Assembly (NCBI GenBank): GCA_903858875.1
Contig: CAIOKP010000213.1
Location: 1 to 38,718 of the forward strand
Source: an uncultured Sphingomonadales bacterium
GTDB taxonomy: Bacteria > Pseudomonadota > Alphaproteobacteria > Sphingomonadales > Sphingomonadaceae
Length of the DNA stretch: 38,718 nucleotides
Reading direction: 5' to 3'
Within the stretch, counting starts at the first letter, position 1; each line of letters starts with the position of its first letter. The notes beneath the pieces were generated by a model. It searched no databases. It saw nothing but the letters and a program-made list of their open reading frames with translations, and was not told where the DNA came from. A program made the translations under genes and the position numbers. Positions 28,096 to 37,196 of this stretch are shown here, piece after piece.

Positions 28096-28251
28096 GGGGC
28101 TGTCGTCCTTATACGTTTCCCGACCGGGCGAGGGAGCCGGTGGCCGGGGGCCGGTATTACCCGACCTCTGTGGTCTGTTTTACGCGCCTTGGGCCTGAAC
28201 GCAGTTTGAACGGCGCATCGGGCCTGAATGTTGGGGCGATCGGGGCTTTCG

Positions 28252-29142
28252 TCAATTCCCCTTTGGCCCCCGAAATTGCCGCAGGTAATCATTGTCCGGC
28301 GTCAGCACGATCGTCGTCGCCCCCTTGTTGGCGGGGTTGGCAAAGGTCGTGCGATAGCTTTCCATCGCGCGATAGAAATCGTAGAAGCTCGGGTCCTTGC
28401 CATAGGCCTCGGCATAGACCTTGGCGGCGCGGGCTTCGGCGTCGGCCTGAATGATCTGGGCCTGTTTTTGGCCCTGGGCGCGGATGGTGGTCGCCTCCTG
28501 CTCGCGCGCGGCCTCCATCTGGGCAAAGGCGCGATCAAGCGCGCTGCCTTCGGGCAGGTCGGCGCGCTTTATCCGCACGTCGATGATCTGCGCGCCATAT
28601 TCGCGCGCCTCGCCATCCAGCGTGGCGCGGATCTGGGCCATGCTGGCGCCGCGTTCGGGGGTCAGCAGCGACTGGAACGTATGGCTGGCCAAGCCCTGTC
28701 GCAACGCCGAGATCAGGATGGGTTGCAGCTGTTCCTGCACCTTTTCCGTCGTGCCGGCGGTGCGCACCATCTTCACCGGATCGATGATCCGGAACCGCGC
28801 ATAGGCGTCAACCTCGAGCAATTGCTGATCGGAGGAAATCACCTGCTGCTTTTCCATCTCGACCGACAACACGCGGCGATCGACCCGCACCACCGTTTCG
28901 AAAAACGGAATGCGCAAGGACAGCCCGGCGCCGGTATCGCCATAGGCAATGCCGGGGCGATAGCGGTTGATGACCCGCGCGGGGTCGCCCATCCGCATCA
29001 CGACGGCCTGTTGCGTCTCGGGCACTTCGACCACGGCGGTCATCGCCAACAGCGCGAGGCCAATCAGCCCGGCGGCGCCGAATTTCTGCCGCGGGCTCAA
29101 CGTGGCGGGGATCCAGTTCATGGGGGTCATTGCGGGGGTCAT
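28252..29142 (-). CDS. hflC: Protease modulator HflC
   Basis: SPFH/band-7 protein; ETQQAVVMRMGDPARVINRYRPGIAYGDTGAGLSLRIPFFETVVRVDRR. ATGA overlap with hflK. Confidence 0.95.
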   Translation of the reverse strand: MTPAMTPMNWIPATLSPRQKFGAAGLIGLALLAMTAVVEVPETQQAVVMRMGDPARVINRYRPGIAYGDTGAGLSLRIPFFETVVRVDRRVLSVEMEKQQVISSDQQLLEVDAYARFRIIDPVKMVRTAGTTEKVQEQLQPILISALRQGLASHTFQSLLTPERGASMAQIRATLDGEAREYGAQIIDVRIKRADLPEGSALDRAFAQMEAAREQEATTIRAQGQKQAQIIQADAEARAAKVYAEAYGKDPSFYDFYRAMESYRTTFANPANKGATTIVLTPDNDYLRQFRGPKGN

Positions 29143-30350
29143 TGGCCGCCTCCCTGCGGGGTTTCGGCCAACGCGGCGGGCTTTTTGCGGATTTCGGGCA
29201 GCGGCAGATAGCTGGTCATGCCGCCATTGGGTGCAATCACCTTGTCATTGCCCGACAGCACGCGTTCCATCGTCGAATAATACATGCGGCGGCGCGTGAC
29301 CTCCGGGGCCAGCTTGTACTGGGCATAGACCTTGTCAAAGGCGGCGGCATCGCCTTCGGCGCGCGCGGTGACCTGTTCGGCAAAGGCGCGGGCGTTCGAC
29401 AGGTCGCGGTTATAGTCCTGTTGTGCGGCCTGCACCTTTTGGAAGGCCTGATTGACCTTGGCTGGCGGATCGGCTTTCTTGATGTCGACGCCCTGAACCA
29501 ACACGCCCGAATGATAGGCGTCCAACACCGCTTGCATCCGTTGGCGGACATGGGCCTCGATTTCGGCGCGGCGTTGGCCGAACATTACATCGTTCAACCG
29601 TACTTCGGCGACGCTGGCGCGCATGGCGGCCTCGGCCACTTCGCGGATCGTGCCCTTGGGGTCCTTCATCTGATAGGAAAATTGCTTCAGATCCTTGATG
29701 TTCCAGCGCACGATATACGACAGGTTCACCAGGCTCTGATCGCTGGTCAGCATCAGCTGTTCCGCCTCGCCCTCGGGCACGCTGTCGCGCCGGATCGAGG
29801 TGACATCCTCAATCCGCACATTCTGCACCGGCCAAGGCAGCGTGACATTCATCCCCGGCCCAATGGTCGAGCTATATTTGCCAAAGGTGGTAACGAGGCC
29901 TTCCTCGTTGGACGACAGCTGATGCGCGGTGCTGAACAGCAGCCAGAGCGCCGCGCCACTCGCCAGCAGCAGCGGCAGCACGCTGTGGCCACCGGGCAGG
30001 GTGGGCAGGCGGAACAGGCCGGGGGGCAGGCCACCCGAGGGGCGACCGGGCCCGCCACCACCAGTGCCGCCGCCGCCATTGCCACCGCCGCCGTCTTTGC
30101 GCGGGCGAAAGATGTCCTCGATGCTGGCAGAGCGGCGCGGACCGGGCGGCGTGTGGCCCGGCGTCGACCAAGGGTTGCGCGGGCCGGTGCCGGGGGCTGT
30201 GTCCTCCCCCTTGGGCGGGGCGGTTTCCCCCTTCGGCGCGTCGCCACCCGGCGTGTCTTCGCCTTCCGACTGGGCTAGTGGCGGGGCGTCCTGCCCCTGT
30301 GCCCATGGGTTGCGATCTGTGGCCAAGGCCATTTGCGGGCCCGGCGACAT
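29139..30350 (-). CDS. hflK: Protease modulator HflK
   Basis: Gly/Pro-rich N-terminus; TM helix; EEGLVTTFGKYSSTIGPGMNVTLPWPVQNVRIEDVTSIRR. Confidence 0.94.
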   Translation of the reverse strand: MSPGPQMALATDRNPWAQGQDAPPLAQSEGEDTPGGDAPKGETAPPKGEDTAPGTGPRNPWSTPGHTPPGPRRSASIEDIFRPRKDGGGGNGGGGTGGGGPGRPSGGLPPGLFRLPTLPGGHSVLPLLLASGAALWLLFSTAHQLSSNEEGLVTTFGKYSSTIGPGMNVTLPWPVQNVRIEDVTSIRRDSVPEGEAEQLMLTSDQSLVNLSYIVRWNIKDLKQFSYQMKDPKGTIREVAEAAMRASVAEVRLNDVMFGQRRAEIEAHVRQRMQAVLDAYHSGVLVQGVDIKKADPPAKVNQAFQKVQAAQQDYNRDLSNARAFAEQVTARAEGDAAAFDKVYAQYKLAPEVTRRRMYYSTMERVLSGNDKVIAPNGGMTSYLPLPEIRKKPAALAETPQGGGQ

Positions 30351-30545
30351 TGCACACTCCCCTCGCGACATCCGATCGGCTTTTTCATTCATACAGCCAA
30401 CTATAGGACCGCTGCGGCGAATTAACAGGGGCAGGGCCCTTACAGCCGCATTTTTCATTGCCCATATTTCGCCTCGAAACCAACCGTGCTTCCCTGCTAG
30501 GGGGTATGCAACATAGTGTGATCATCGATTGGGAGTGGCGGAAAC

Positions 30546-31562
30546 ATGGGCAGCATCGATAGCGACGGGCTGAAGGCGCTGTTGCCGCAGGACGTGGGCG
30601 TGCGGGTGCAATCCTTGCGGTTGGTCGCCGGGCCGGGCGGCGGCGTGGTGACCGCGGTGCTGGATGGCAGCGGGCTGAACGCCGCCGCGCGCGATGCGCT
30701 GGAGGCAGAGGTCAAGGCCGTGTTCGCACGCGCGCCGGACATTGCCGAAGTGCGCGTCGGCATCGTTGCCGACCGCGCGGCAGAGGCGCAGGCCGCACCA
30801 GTGGTTGCCAAGGGGCCGCTGATCCTCGCGGTTGGGTCGGGCAAGGGCGGGGTTGGCAAATCGACGCTGTCGGCCAATCTGGCGGTGGCGCTGGCGCGGC
30901 TGGGGATCAAGGTCGGGCTGGTGGATGCCGATATCTATGGCCCGTCGCAACCGCGCCTGTTCGCCAACGAAGGCGTCAAGCCCGAGGCCAAGGACAGCAA
31001 GATGTTCCCCGTGCCCAGCAAATATGGCGTCGGCGTATTGTCGATGGGGCATTTGATCGAGCCGGGCCGGGCGATTGCGTGGCGTGGGCCGATGGCCTCG
31101 GGCGCGCTGGGGCAATTGGTCGATGCGTGGTGGGGCGATACCGAGGTATTGGTGATCGACTTGCCGCCCGGCACTGGCGATGTGCAATTGACGATGATCC
31201 AAAAGCACAAGCCCGCCGGCGCGGTAATCGTCTCGACGCCGCAGGATCTGGCGCTGATGGATGCCAACCGGGCGATGAACCTGTTTGACGGGGCCGGCGT
31301 GCCGGTGATCGGACTGGTCGAAAATATGGCGGGCTATGTTTGCCCGCATTGCGGCAACGTGTCCGACCCGTTCGGCAGCGGCGGGGTGGAACAGGCGGCG
31401 CAGGATCTTTGCCTGCCCTTCCTTGGCCGGGTGCCGCTCGATCTGGCGATCCGCGTCGGGTCGGATGCGGGCGAACCGCCGGCGGCGGGCGAAGGGCCAC
31501 AGGCCGAGGCGTTCATACGCATCGCGCGCCGCGTCGCGACTTGGCTGGAGGGGCAACGCTAG
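30546..31562 (+). CDS. mrp: Mrp/ApbC family Fe-S cluster carrier ATPase
   Basis: ILAVGSGKGGVGKSTLSANLAVALARLG; VDADIYGPSQPR; LPPGTGDVQLTM; CPHCG. Confidence 0.94.
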   Translation: MGSIDSDGLKALLPQDVGVRVQSLRLVAGPGGGVVTAVLDGSGLNAAARDALEAEVKAVFARAPDIAEVRVGIVADRAAEAQAAPVVAKGPLILAVGSGKGGVGKSTLSANLAVALARLGIKVGLVDADIYGPSQPRLFANEGVKPEAKDSKMFPVPSKYGVGVLSMGHLIEPGRAIAWRGPMASGALGQLVDAWWGDTEVLVIDLPPGTGDVQLTMIQKHKPAGAVIVSTPQDLALMDANRAMNLFDGAGVPVIGLVENMAGYVCPHCGNVSDPFGSGGVEQAAQDLCLPFLGRVPLDLAIRVGSDAGEPPAAGEGPQAEAFIRIARRVATWLEGQR

Positions 31563-31563
31563 G

Positions 31564-33846
31564 ATGGCGCTGACCCGGCGGCAGGTGGTGGCGGGGGCGG
31601 CGGTCGGTGGCGGCCTGCTGGTGGCGCTGGCCGTCGTGCCGCGCCATTTCCCCCTGCCGACCGAGCCAGGGCCGGGCGAGGTGACGTTTGACGCCTGGCT
31701 GCGCATCGGGCGCGACGGGACGATCACGCTGTCGGTGCCGCAATTGGAAATGGGGCAGGGCGTGTTGACCGTGCTGGCCCAGATCGCGGCGGTCGAACTG
31801 GGGGCCGATTGGCGGCAGATCGCGGTCGAAATGGCCCCCGTCAGCGAAATTTGGGCCAATATTCCGCTGGCGGCGCGCTGGGTGCCGCTTTGGGCGCCAT
31901 TGGGGGCGCCATTGGGAGCGCCATGGCTGGCGAGGGCTTTGGGCGATTGGCCGATCCACCGTTGGGCGCAGGACCATCGGTTTATGGACACCGCCGATGG
32001 CATGTCGGTGCCGGCCTATGAAGGCGCGGTGCGGGCCGCGGCGGCCGGCGCGCGGGCGATGTTGGCGATGGCGGCGGCGCGGCGCTGGGGCGTGGCTTGG
32101 GAACAGTGCGAGGTGGCTGGCGGGCGCGTGCTTCACACCGGGCGCAGCCTGCCGTTTGGCCCGCTGGCAGAGGCGGCGGCGCGGCTGACCCCGCCCAATC
32201 CGCCGGTGTTGCGCCCGTTGCCCGCCGCCGAGAGCCCCGCAGCCTTTCCGGCAGGTGCCCAACCGGCGTTCCCGCGCCTCGACTTGCCCGCCAAGGTCGA
32301 TGGCACTTGGCCGTTTGCCGCCGATATCCGCCTGCCCGGCATGGTCTTTGCCGCGATCCGCCATGCGCCGCATGGGGCAGAGGCCAGCCTTGCCACGCAT
32401 GACGCGGCGCGGGCCAAGGGCATCGCCGGGTTTGAACGCCTGGTGGTCGGCCCGCACTGGCTGGCGGCGGTGGCGAGCCATTGGTGGGCGGCAGAGCGCG
32501 CCTTGTCCGCCATCGCGCCGCATTTCGCGGTGCATCGCCCGGTCGACAGCGGGCGGATCGATGCCGCGCTGGATACGGCAGTCAAGCGTGGCGATGCCCA
32601 CCGTGTCGCGGGCGCTGGCGATGCCGCGGGCGTGCTGGGGGATCATCCGCAGTTTTCGGCGCGCTATGACATGGCCCCCGCGCTGCACGCGACGCTGGAA
32701 ACGGCCAGCGCCACCGCCCGGTTGCGCGACGGGCGGGTCGAGATCTGGATCGCGACGCAATCGCCGGAACATACACGGATGGCCGTGGCCGAGGCGCTGG
32801 GCGTGGCGCATCGTGATGTCCTCCTCTATCCGTTGGCGGCGGGGGGCAGTTTTGACGCGCGGCTCGATACGCGCCATGCTGCGCAGGTCGCCCTGATCGC
32901 GCAGGCGGTCGGCAAGCCGGTGCAATTGACATGGAGCCGGTGGCAGGAACATGTCGCCGGCCTGCCGCGGGCGCCGATGGCCGCGGTGGTGTCGGCGCGG
33001 GCCGATACGTCGGGCGGCATTGCGGCGTGGCGGCTGCGGGCGGCGATGCCCGCCACCACGCGCGAATTTGCCCGCCGCCACTTCGATGGCGCCAGCGCGC
33101 GCAAGGCCACGGCCGCACAGGATCTGGCCGATCCGATGGCCTTGGATGGCGCCGTGCCGCCCTATGGCATCGCCCATGTCGCGATTGACCATGTGCCGGT
33201 GGCGATCACCCTGCCAACCGGGCGGATGCGCGGGCAGGGCCACGCGATGGCGGCGTTCATCACCGAATGTTTCGTCGATGAGATCGCCACCGCGTTGCAC
33301 CGCGAGCCGCTATCGTTCCGCATGGCGATGCTGGAGGCGGACCCGCGCCTTGCGCAATGTTTACAGCGGGTGTCGGCCCTGGCCGGGTGGAATGGCGGGC
33401 AGGATGGCAGCGGGGCTGGGCTGGCGTGTCACCGGATGGGCGGGGTTGCGGCGGGCGGCTGTATCGCCGCGATCGCCACCGCGCGCCGGTCGGAACAGGG
33501 GGTGCGGGTGGACCGCATCACCGCTGTCGCCGACATTGGCCGCATCATCAACGCCGACATTGCGCGCCAACAGATCGAGGGCGGGCTGATCTATGGCATT
33601 GGCCTGGCGATCGGGGCCAGTACCGGTTTTGTCCAAGGCCTTCCCACCAATGGCCGGTTGGGGCAATTGAACCTGCCGGTGCTGGGCGATTGTCCCGAAG
33701 TCGAGGTTGAATTGATCGCCAGCAGCGCCGATCCGTTCGACCCCGGCGAATTGGGCGTGGCGGTGGCCGCGCCCGCGATTGCCAATGCGCTGTTTTCTGC
33801 CACTGGGTTGCGGTTTCGCCGCTTGCCACTGTCCTCCGACGAATGA
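31564..33846 (+). CDS. Xanthine-dehydrogenase-family molybdopterin-binding subunit, IorB-like, with Tat-like signal
   Basis: LTRRQVVAGAAVGGG; VPQLEMGQGVLTVLAQIAAVELGADW; DLPAKVDGTWPFAADIRLPGMVFAAIRHAP; MRGQGHAMAAFITECFVDEIA. Confidence 0.9.
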   Translation: MALTRRQVVAGAAVGGGLLVALAVVPRHFPLPTEPGPGEVTFDAWLRIGRDGTITLSVPQLEMGQGVLTVLAQIAAVELGADWRQIAVEMAPVSEIWANIPLAARWVPLWAPLGAPLGAPWLARALGDWPIHRWAQDHRFMDTADGMSVPAYEGAVRAAAAGARAMLAMAAARRWGVAWEQCEVAGGRVLHTGRSLPFGPLAEAAARLTPPNPPVLRPLPAAESPAAFPAGAQPAFPRLDLPAKVDGTWPFAADIRLPGMVFAAIRHAPHGAEASLATHDAARAKGIAGFERLVVGPHWLAAVASHWWAAERALSAIAPHFAVHRPVDSGRIDAALDTAVKRGDAHRVAGAGDAAGVLGDHPQFSARYDMAPALHATLETASATARLRDGRVEIWIATQSPEHTRMAVAEALGVAHRDVLLYPLAAGGSFDARLDTRHAAQVALIAQAVGKPVQLTWSRWQEHVAGLPRAPMAAVVSARADTSGGIAAWRLRAAMPATTREFARRHFDGASARKATAAQDLADPMALDGAVPPYGIAHVAIDHVPVAITLPTGRMRGQGHAMAAFITECFVDEIATALHREPLSFRMAMLEADPRLAQCLQRVSALAGWNGGQDGSGAGLACHRMGGVAAGGCIAAIATARRSEQGVRVDRITAVADIGRIINADIARQQIEGGLIYGIGLAIGASTGFVQGLPTNGRLGQLNLPVLGDCPEVEVELIASSADPFDPGELGVAVAAPAIANALFSATGLRFRRLPLSSDE
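31893..31926 (+). repeat. ~2.8 copies of 12-bp in-frame tandem repeat GGCGCCATTGGG
   Basis: Copies at 31893-31904 and 31905-31916, then a partial copy; encodes WAPLGAPLGAPW. Confidence 0.8.
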
Positions 33847-33857
33847 AGGGTTCCCCA

Positions 33858-34880
33858 ATGACCGAGGCCACGCGCCCCACCAGCCACCCCGCCGTAAAGA
33901 TCGGCCGCGTCGGCGTGTTGCTGGTCAACCTTGGCACGCCCCAGGCCGCGACGCCCGAGGCGGTCCGCACCTATCTGGCGGAGTTTCTGTGGGACCGGCG
34001 GGTGGTGGAAATCCCGCGCGCGGTGTGGTGGCTGATCCTGCACGGGATTATCCTGCGCACCCGGCCCCGGAAATCCGCCCATGCCTATGCGCAGGTGTGG
34101 ACGCCCGACGGATCGCCGCTGGCCGCCTTTACCAAGGCGCAATCAGGCGCGTTGCAAGCGCGGCTGGGCGATGTGGCGATCGTCGATTGGGGGATGCGTT
34201 ATGGCCAGCCTGCCGTTGGCGATGTGCTGGCCCGGATGCAGGCCGCCGGGTGCGACCGCATCCTGATCGCGCCGTTATACCCGCAATATTGTGGCGCCAC
34301 GACCGCCAGCGTGATGGACGCGGTCAGCGCGGCGCTGGGTAATATGCGCTGGCAGCCGGCGATCCGCACCTTGCCGCCCTATTACGACGATGCCGGGCAT
34401 ATTGCGGCCTTGCGCGCCGATACCGCGCGGCAACTGATGGCGCTGCCGTTTGTGCCAGAGGTGTTGCTGCTATCGTTCCATGGGATGCCCGACCGCACGC
34501 TGCATCTGGGCGACCCCTATCACTGCCATTGTCGCAAGACGGCGCGCCTGTTGACCGAGGCCTTGGCCGGCGAATACCCGGCGTTGAAGATCGAGGTCGC
34601 GTTCCAATCGCGGTTTGGCCGCGCCAAATGGCTCGAACCGTCGACCGAAACCGTGCTGGCCGAACAGGCGGCCAAGGGCGTCACCCGCCTTGCCGTCGCG
34701 GCGCCGGGGTTTTCCAGCGATTGCGTCGAAACGCTGGAAGAGCTGGCGATTCGCGGGCGTGAGGTGTTCGAGGCGGCGGGCGGCAAAGATTATGCCGTGC
34801 TCGAATGCCTCAATGCGGGCGACACGGGGATGGCGATGATCGAGGCGCTGGTCCGGCGTGAATTGGGGGGGTGGATTTAA
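33858..34880 (+). CDS. hemH: Ferrochelatase
   Basis: GVLLVNLGTP; PLYPQYCGATTASVMDAV; LLSFHGMPDRTLHLGDPYHCHCRKTA; FQSRFGRAKWLEPSTE. Confidence 0.95.
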   Translation: MTEATRPTSHPAVKIGRVGVLLVNLGTPQAATPEAVRTYLAEFLWDRRVVEIPRAVWWLILHGIILRTRPRKSAHAYAQVWTPDGSPLAAFTKAQSGALQARLGDVAIVDWGMRYGQPAVGDVLARMQAAGCDRILIAPLYPQYCGATTASVMDAVSAALGNMRWQPAIRTLPPYYDDAGHIAALRADTARQLMALPFVPEVLLLSFHGMPDRTLHLGDPYHCHCRKTARLLTEALAGEYPALKIEVAFQSRFGRAKWLEPSTETVLAEQAAKGVTRLAVAAPGFSSDCVETLEELAIRGREVFEAAGGKDYAVLECLNAGDTGMAMIEALVRRELGGWI

Positions 34881-34919
34881 CGGGGCTGGGCGATGGCCTT
34901 CGGGTCCCAGGTCTTCCCC

Positions 34920-35099
34920 TCAAAAATCCCAGGCAATCCCCTTGCGGGTAAAATCGCCATACCGCGTTGGCGACAGGCCTTCGGGGTCCGGTTCGTCGCG
35001 CGCAGGCGCAGGCGCGGGCATGGGCTCGTTCGTCCAATGCGCCGGCTTGGTAAAGTTGGCGGGGCGGGTGGTCATGCGCGGGATGGGGCGGTCGGTCAT
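34920..35099 (-). CDS. DUF1674 / succinate dehydrogenase assembly factor 4 family
   Basis: 59 aa with diagnostic C-terminus DPEGLSPTRYGDFTRKGIAWDF. Confidence 0.85.
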   Translation of the reverse strand: MTDRPIPRMTTRPANFTKPAHWTNEPMPAPAPARDEPDPEGLSPTRYGDFTRKGIAWDF

Positions 35100-35214
35100 G
35101 CGCCTCAAATGCGCCCGGTGGCATTGGAATGCAATATCGACAAATATCGCTGTCGCATCGCCGATACGAAAAACCGGTTCCCACTTTTTCGCGCGATGCT
35201 TTAAGGGCCAAACC

Positions 35215-36477
35215 ATGACCGATCGCACCCCCACCGAAGAAATCCCCGGATTGCCCGCCCGCCGCGCTGCCTTGCGCATGATGGATGCCGTGTTGCGCCG
35301 GGGCGAGACATTGGACAACGCCGCCAATGGCGCGTGTCAGGGCGTAAGGGCGCCGGCTGACCGGGCGCTGGCCCGCGCGCTGGCGGGGGAGGCATTTCGG
35401 TGGTTGGTCGACCTTGATGCGTTGATTGATGCGGCGACTCGCCTGCCCTTGGCCGAGGATGCCAAGGCGCGGGCGGTGTTGCGGCTGATGCTGGCCGGAT
35501 GGCTGCGGCTGGATACGCCGCCGCATGCGGTGATCGCGACCGGGCTGGAATTGCTGTCGGGTGGGCCGCGACGGTTGGCGCATGGGGTGTTTTCCTCGCT
35601 CGCCAAACAGGGTGTGACGTTGCCCGATACGCCGACCTTGCCGGATGCGGTGATCGCGCGCTGGTCTGTGGCATGGGGGGGCGAGCGGGCTGGCCCGATT
35701 GCCGCGGGGCTGGCCGTGCCGCCGCCGCTCGACCTGTCGGTCAAGCCCGATGGCATGGCGCCCGAAGGCGTGTCGCTGGCCCCCGGCCATGTCCGGTTGG
35801 CGCGCGGCGATGCGGTCGAGGGATTGGCCGGTTTTGCCGACGGCGCGTGGTGGGTGCAGGATCTGGCCGCCGCGATCCCGGCGCGCTTGCTGGGCGTGGG
35901 TGAGGGCCGCAATGTCCTGGACGTTTGCGCCGCGCCGGGCGGCAAGACGATGCAACTGGCCGCCGCTGGCTGGGCCGTCACCGCGCTGGATAGCAGCGCC
36001 AAGCGACTGTCACGGGTTGAGGAAAACCTCACCCGCACCGGCCTTGCCGCGCAGATCGTGGTGGGTGACGCGCTCACCTGGGCGCCTGAGGCATTGTTCG
36101 ACGCGATCCTGCTCGACGCGCCCTGCACTGCGACCGGCACCTGCCGCCGCCATCCCGATGTGCTGCACCGCATTGGTCCGCGTCATATTGCCGAAATGGC
36201 CGAATTGCAGGCCGCGCTGCTGACCCGCGCCGCCGCTTGGCTGAAGCCTGGCGGGCGGTTGGTCTATGCGGTGTGCTCGTTGGAGCCCGCAGAGGGCGAG
36301 GCGCAGGCCGCTTGGGCCGGTGCGGCGCTCGGCCTGACCCCCGATCCGATCCGTGCCGACGAACTGCCCAAGGGGCTGTTGCCGACGCCAGAGGGCTGGT
36401 TGCGGACCGATCCGGGGATGTTGATTGATGTTGGCGGGTTGGACGGATTCTTTGTGGCGCGGTGGGTGAAAGGGTAG
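35215..36477 (+). CDS. rsmB: RsmB/NOP family 16S rRNA (cytosine-C5) methyltransferase
   Basis: NusB-like N-terminus; VLDVCAAPGGKTMQLAAAG; LDAPCTATGTCRRHPD; YAVCSLEPAEGE. Confidence 0.92.
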   Translation: MTDRTPTEEIPGLPARRAALRMMDAVLRRGETLDNAANGACQGVRAPADRALARALAGEAFRWLVDLDALIDAATRLPLAEDAKARAVLRLMLAGWLRLDTPPHAVIATGLELLSGGPRRLAHGVFSSLAKQGVTLPDTPTLPDAVIARWSVAWGGERAGPIAAGLAVPPPLDLSVKPDGMAPEGVSLAPGHVRLARGDAVEGLAGFADGAWWVQDLAAAIPARLLGVGEGRNVLDVCAAPGGKTMQLAAAGWAVTALDSSAKRLSRVEENLTRTGLAAQIVVGDALTWAPEALFDAILLDAPCTATGTCRRHPDVLHRIGPRHIAEMAELQAALLTRAAAWLKPGGRLVYAVCSLEPAEGEAQAAWAGAALGLTPDPIRADELPKGLLPTPEGWLRTDPGMLIDVGGLDGFFVARWVKG

Positions 36478-36483
36478 GGTGAA

Positions 36484-36509
36484 GGCGCGAGGGGGATACG
36501 CCTCGCGCC
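36484..36509. repeat. Dispersed hairpin element copy D (GGCGCGAGG-gggatacg-CCTCGCGCC)
   Basis: Perfect 9-bp arms at the rsmB/msrA convergent junction. Confidence 0.65.
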
Positions 36510-36556
36510 TTACGGTTCGCGCCGTGTTTGGCCTTTGAGGCTCACCGCGCTTAAAT

Positions 36557-37099
36557 CTACCCCTTCACCTTCCCCCCAAACCCCTTGTGCAATTTGGCCA
36601 GCTTTGGCGGGATCACCGCGAGGCAATAGGGATTGCGCTGGCCTTCGCCGTCCCAATAGTCCTGATGATAGTCCTCGGCGGGGAACCATTCGGCGGGGCC
36701 TTCGACGCTGGTGACGATCGGCGCGCTGCGTTCGGCCTGCGCGCGGGCGATGGCGGCGGCGGCTTCGGCGCGCTGGGCGTCGTCGAGGGGGAAGATCGCG
36801 CTGCGGTATTGGGTGCCGATATCGTTGCCCTGGCGGTTCAATTGCGTCGGGTCATGCGTCGCCATGAAGATGTCGAGCAGGTCGCCATAGCTGAGTGCGC
36901 TGGGGTCGTAGGTGATGCGGATGGCTTCGGCATGACCGGTGTCGCCGGCGCAGACCTGTTTGTAGGTCGGATGGGGCACGGTGCCGCCGATATAGCCGCT
37001 TTCGACCTCTGTGACGCCGACGCATTGGCGGAACACCGCCTCTGTGCACCAAAAGCAGCCACCAGCGATGATGGCCTGTGCGCTGGGTGTATCGGCCAT
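36557..37099 (-). CDS. msrA: Peptide-methionine (S)-S-oxide reductase
   Basis: GGCFWCTEAVFRQ; GYIGG...PTYKQVCAGDTGHAEAI; YHQDYW. Confidence 0.96.
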   Translation of the reverse strand: MADTPSAQAIIAGGCFWCTEAVFRQCVGVTEVESGYIGGTVPHPTYKQVCAGDTGHAEAIRITYDPSALSYGDLLDIFMATHDPTQLNRQGNDIGTQYRSAIFPLDDAQRAEAAAAIARAQAERSAPIVTSVEGPAEWFPAEDYHQDYWDGEGQRNPYCLAVIPPKLAKLHKGFGGKVKG

Positions 37100-37196
37100 A
37101 TCGTCTTTCTCCAAAACTGTGATGGCGCCCTAGATAGGGCGTGGGGCGGCAACCGCAATGGTGGACTTTGGGGCGCTGTCGCCATAGTAAACGCGG

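Noticed and set aside
26608-28209. 533-aa plus-strand ORF opposite the Do-type protease
   Set aside because: Codon-register antisense shadow ORF; the protease has full catalytic motifs on the minus strand.
31513-33300. 595-aa minus-strand ORF opposite the molybdopterin subunit
   Set aside because: Antisense shadow ORF with Arg/His-rich composition and no family signature.
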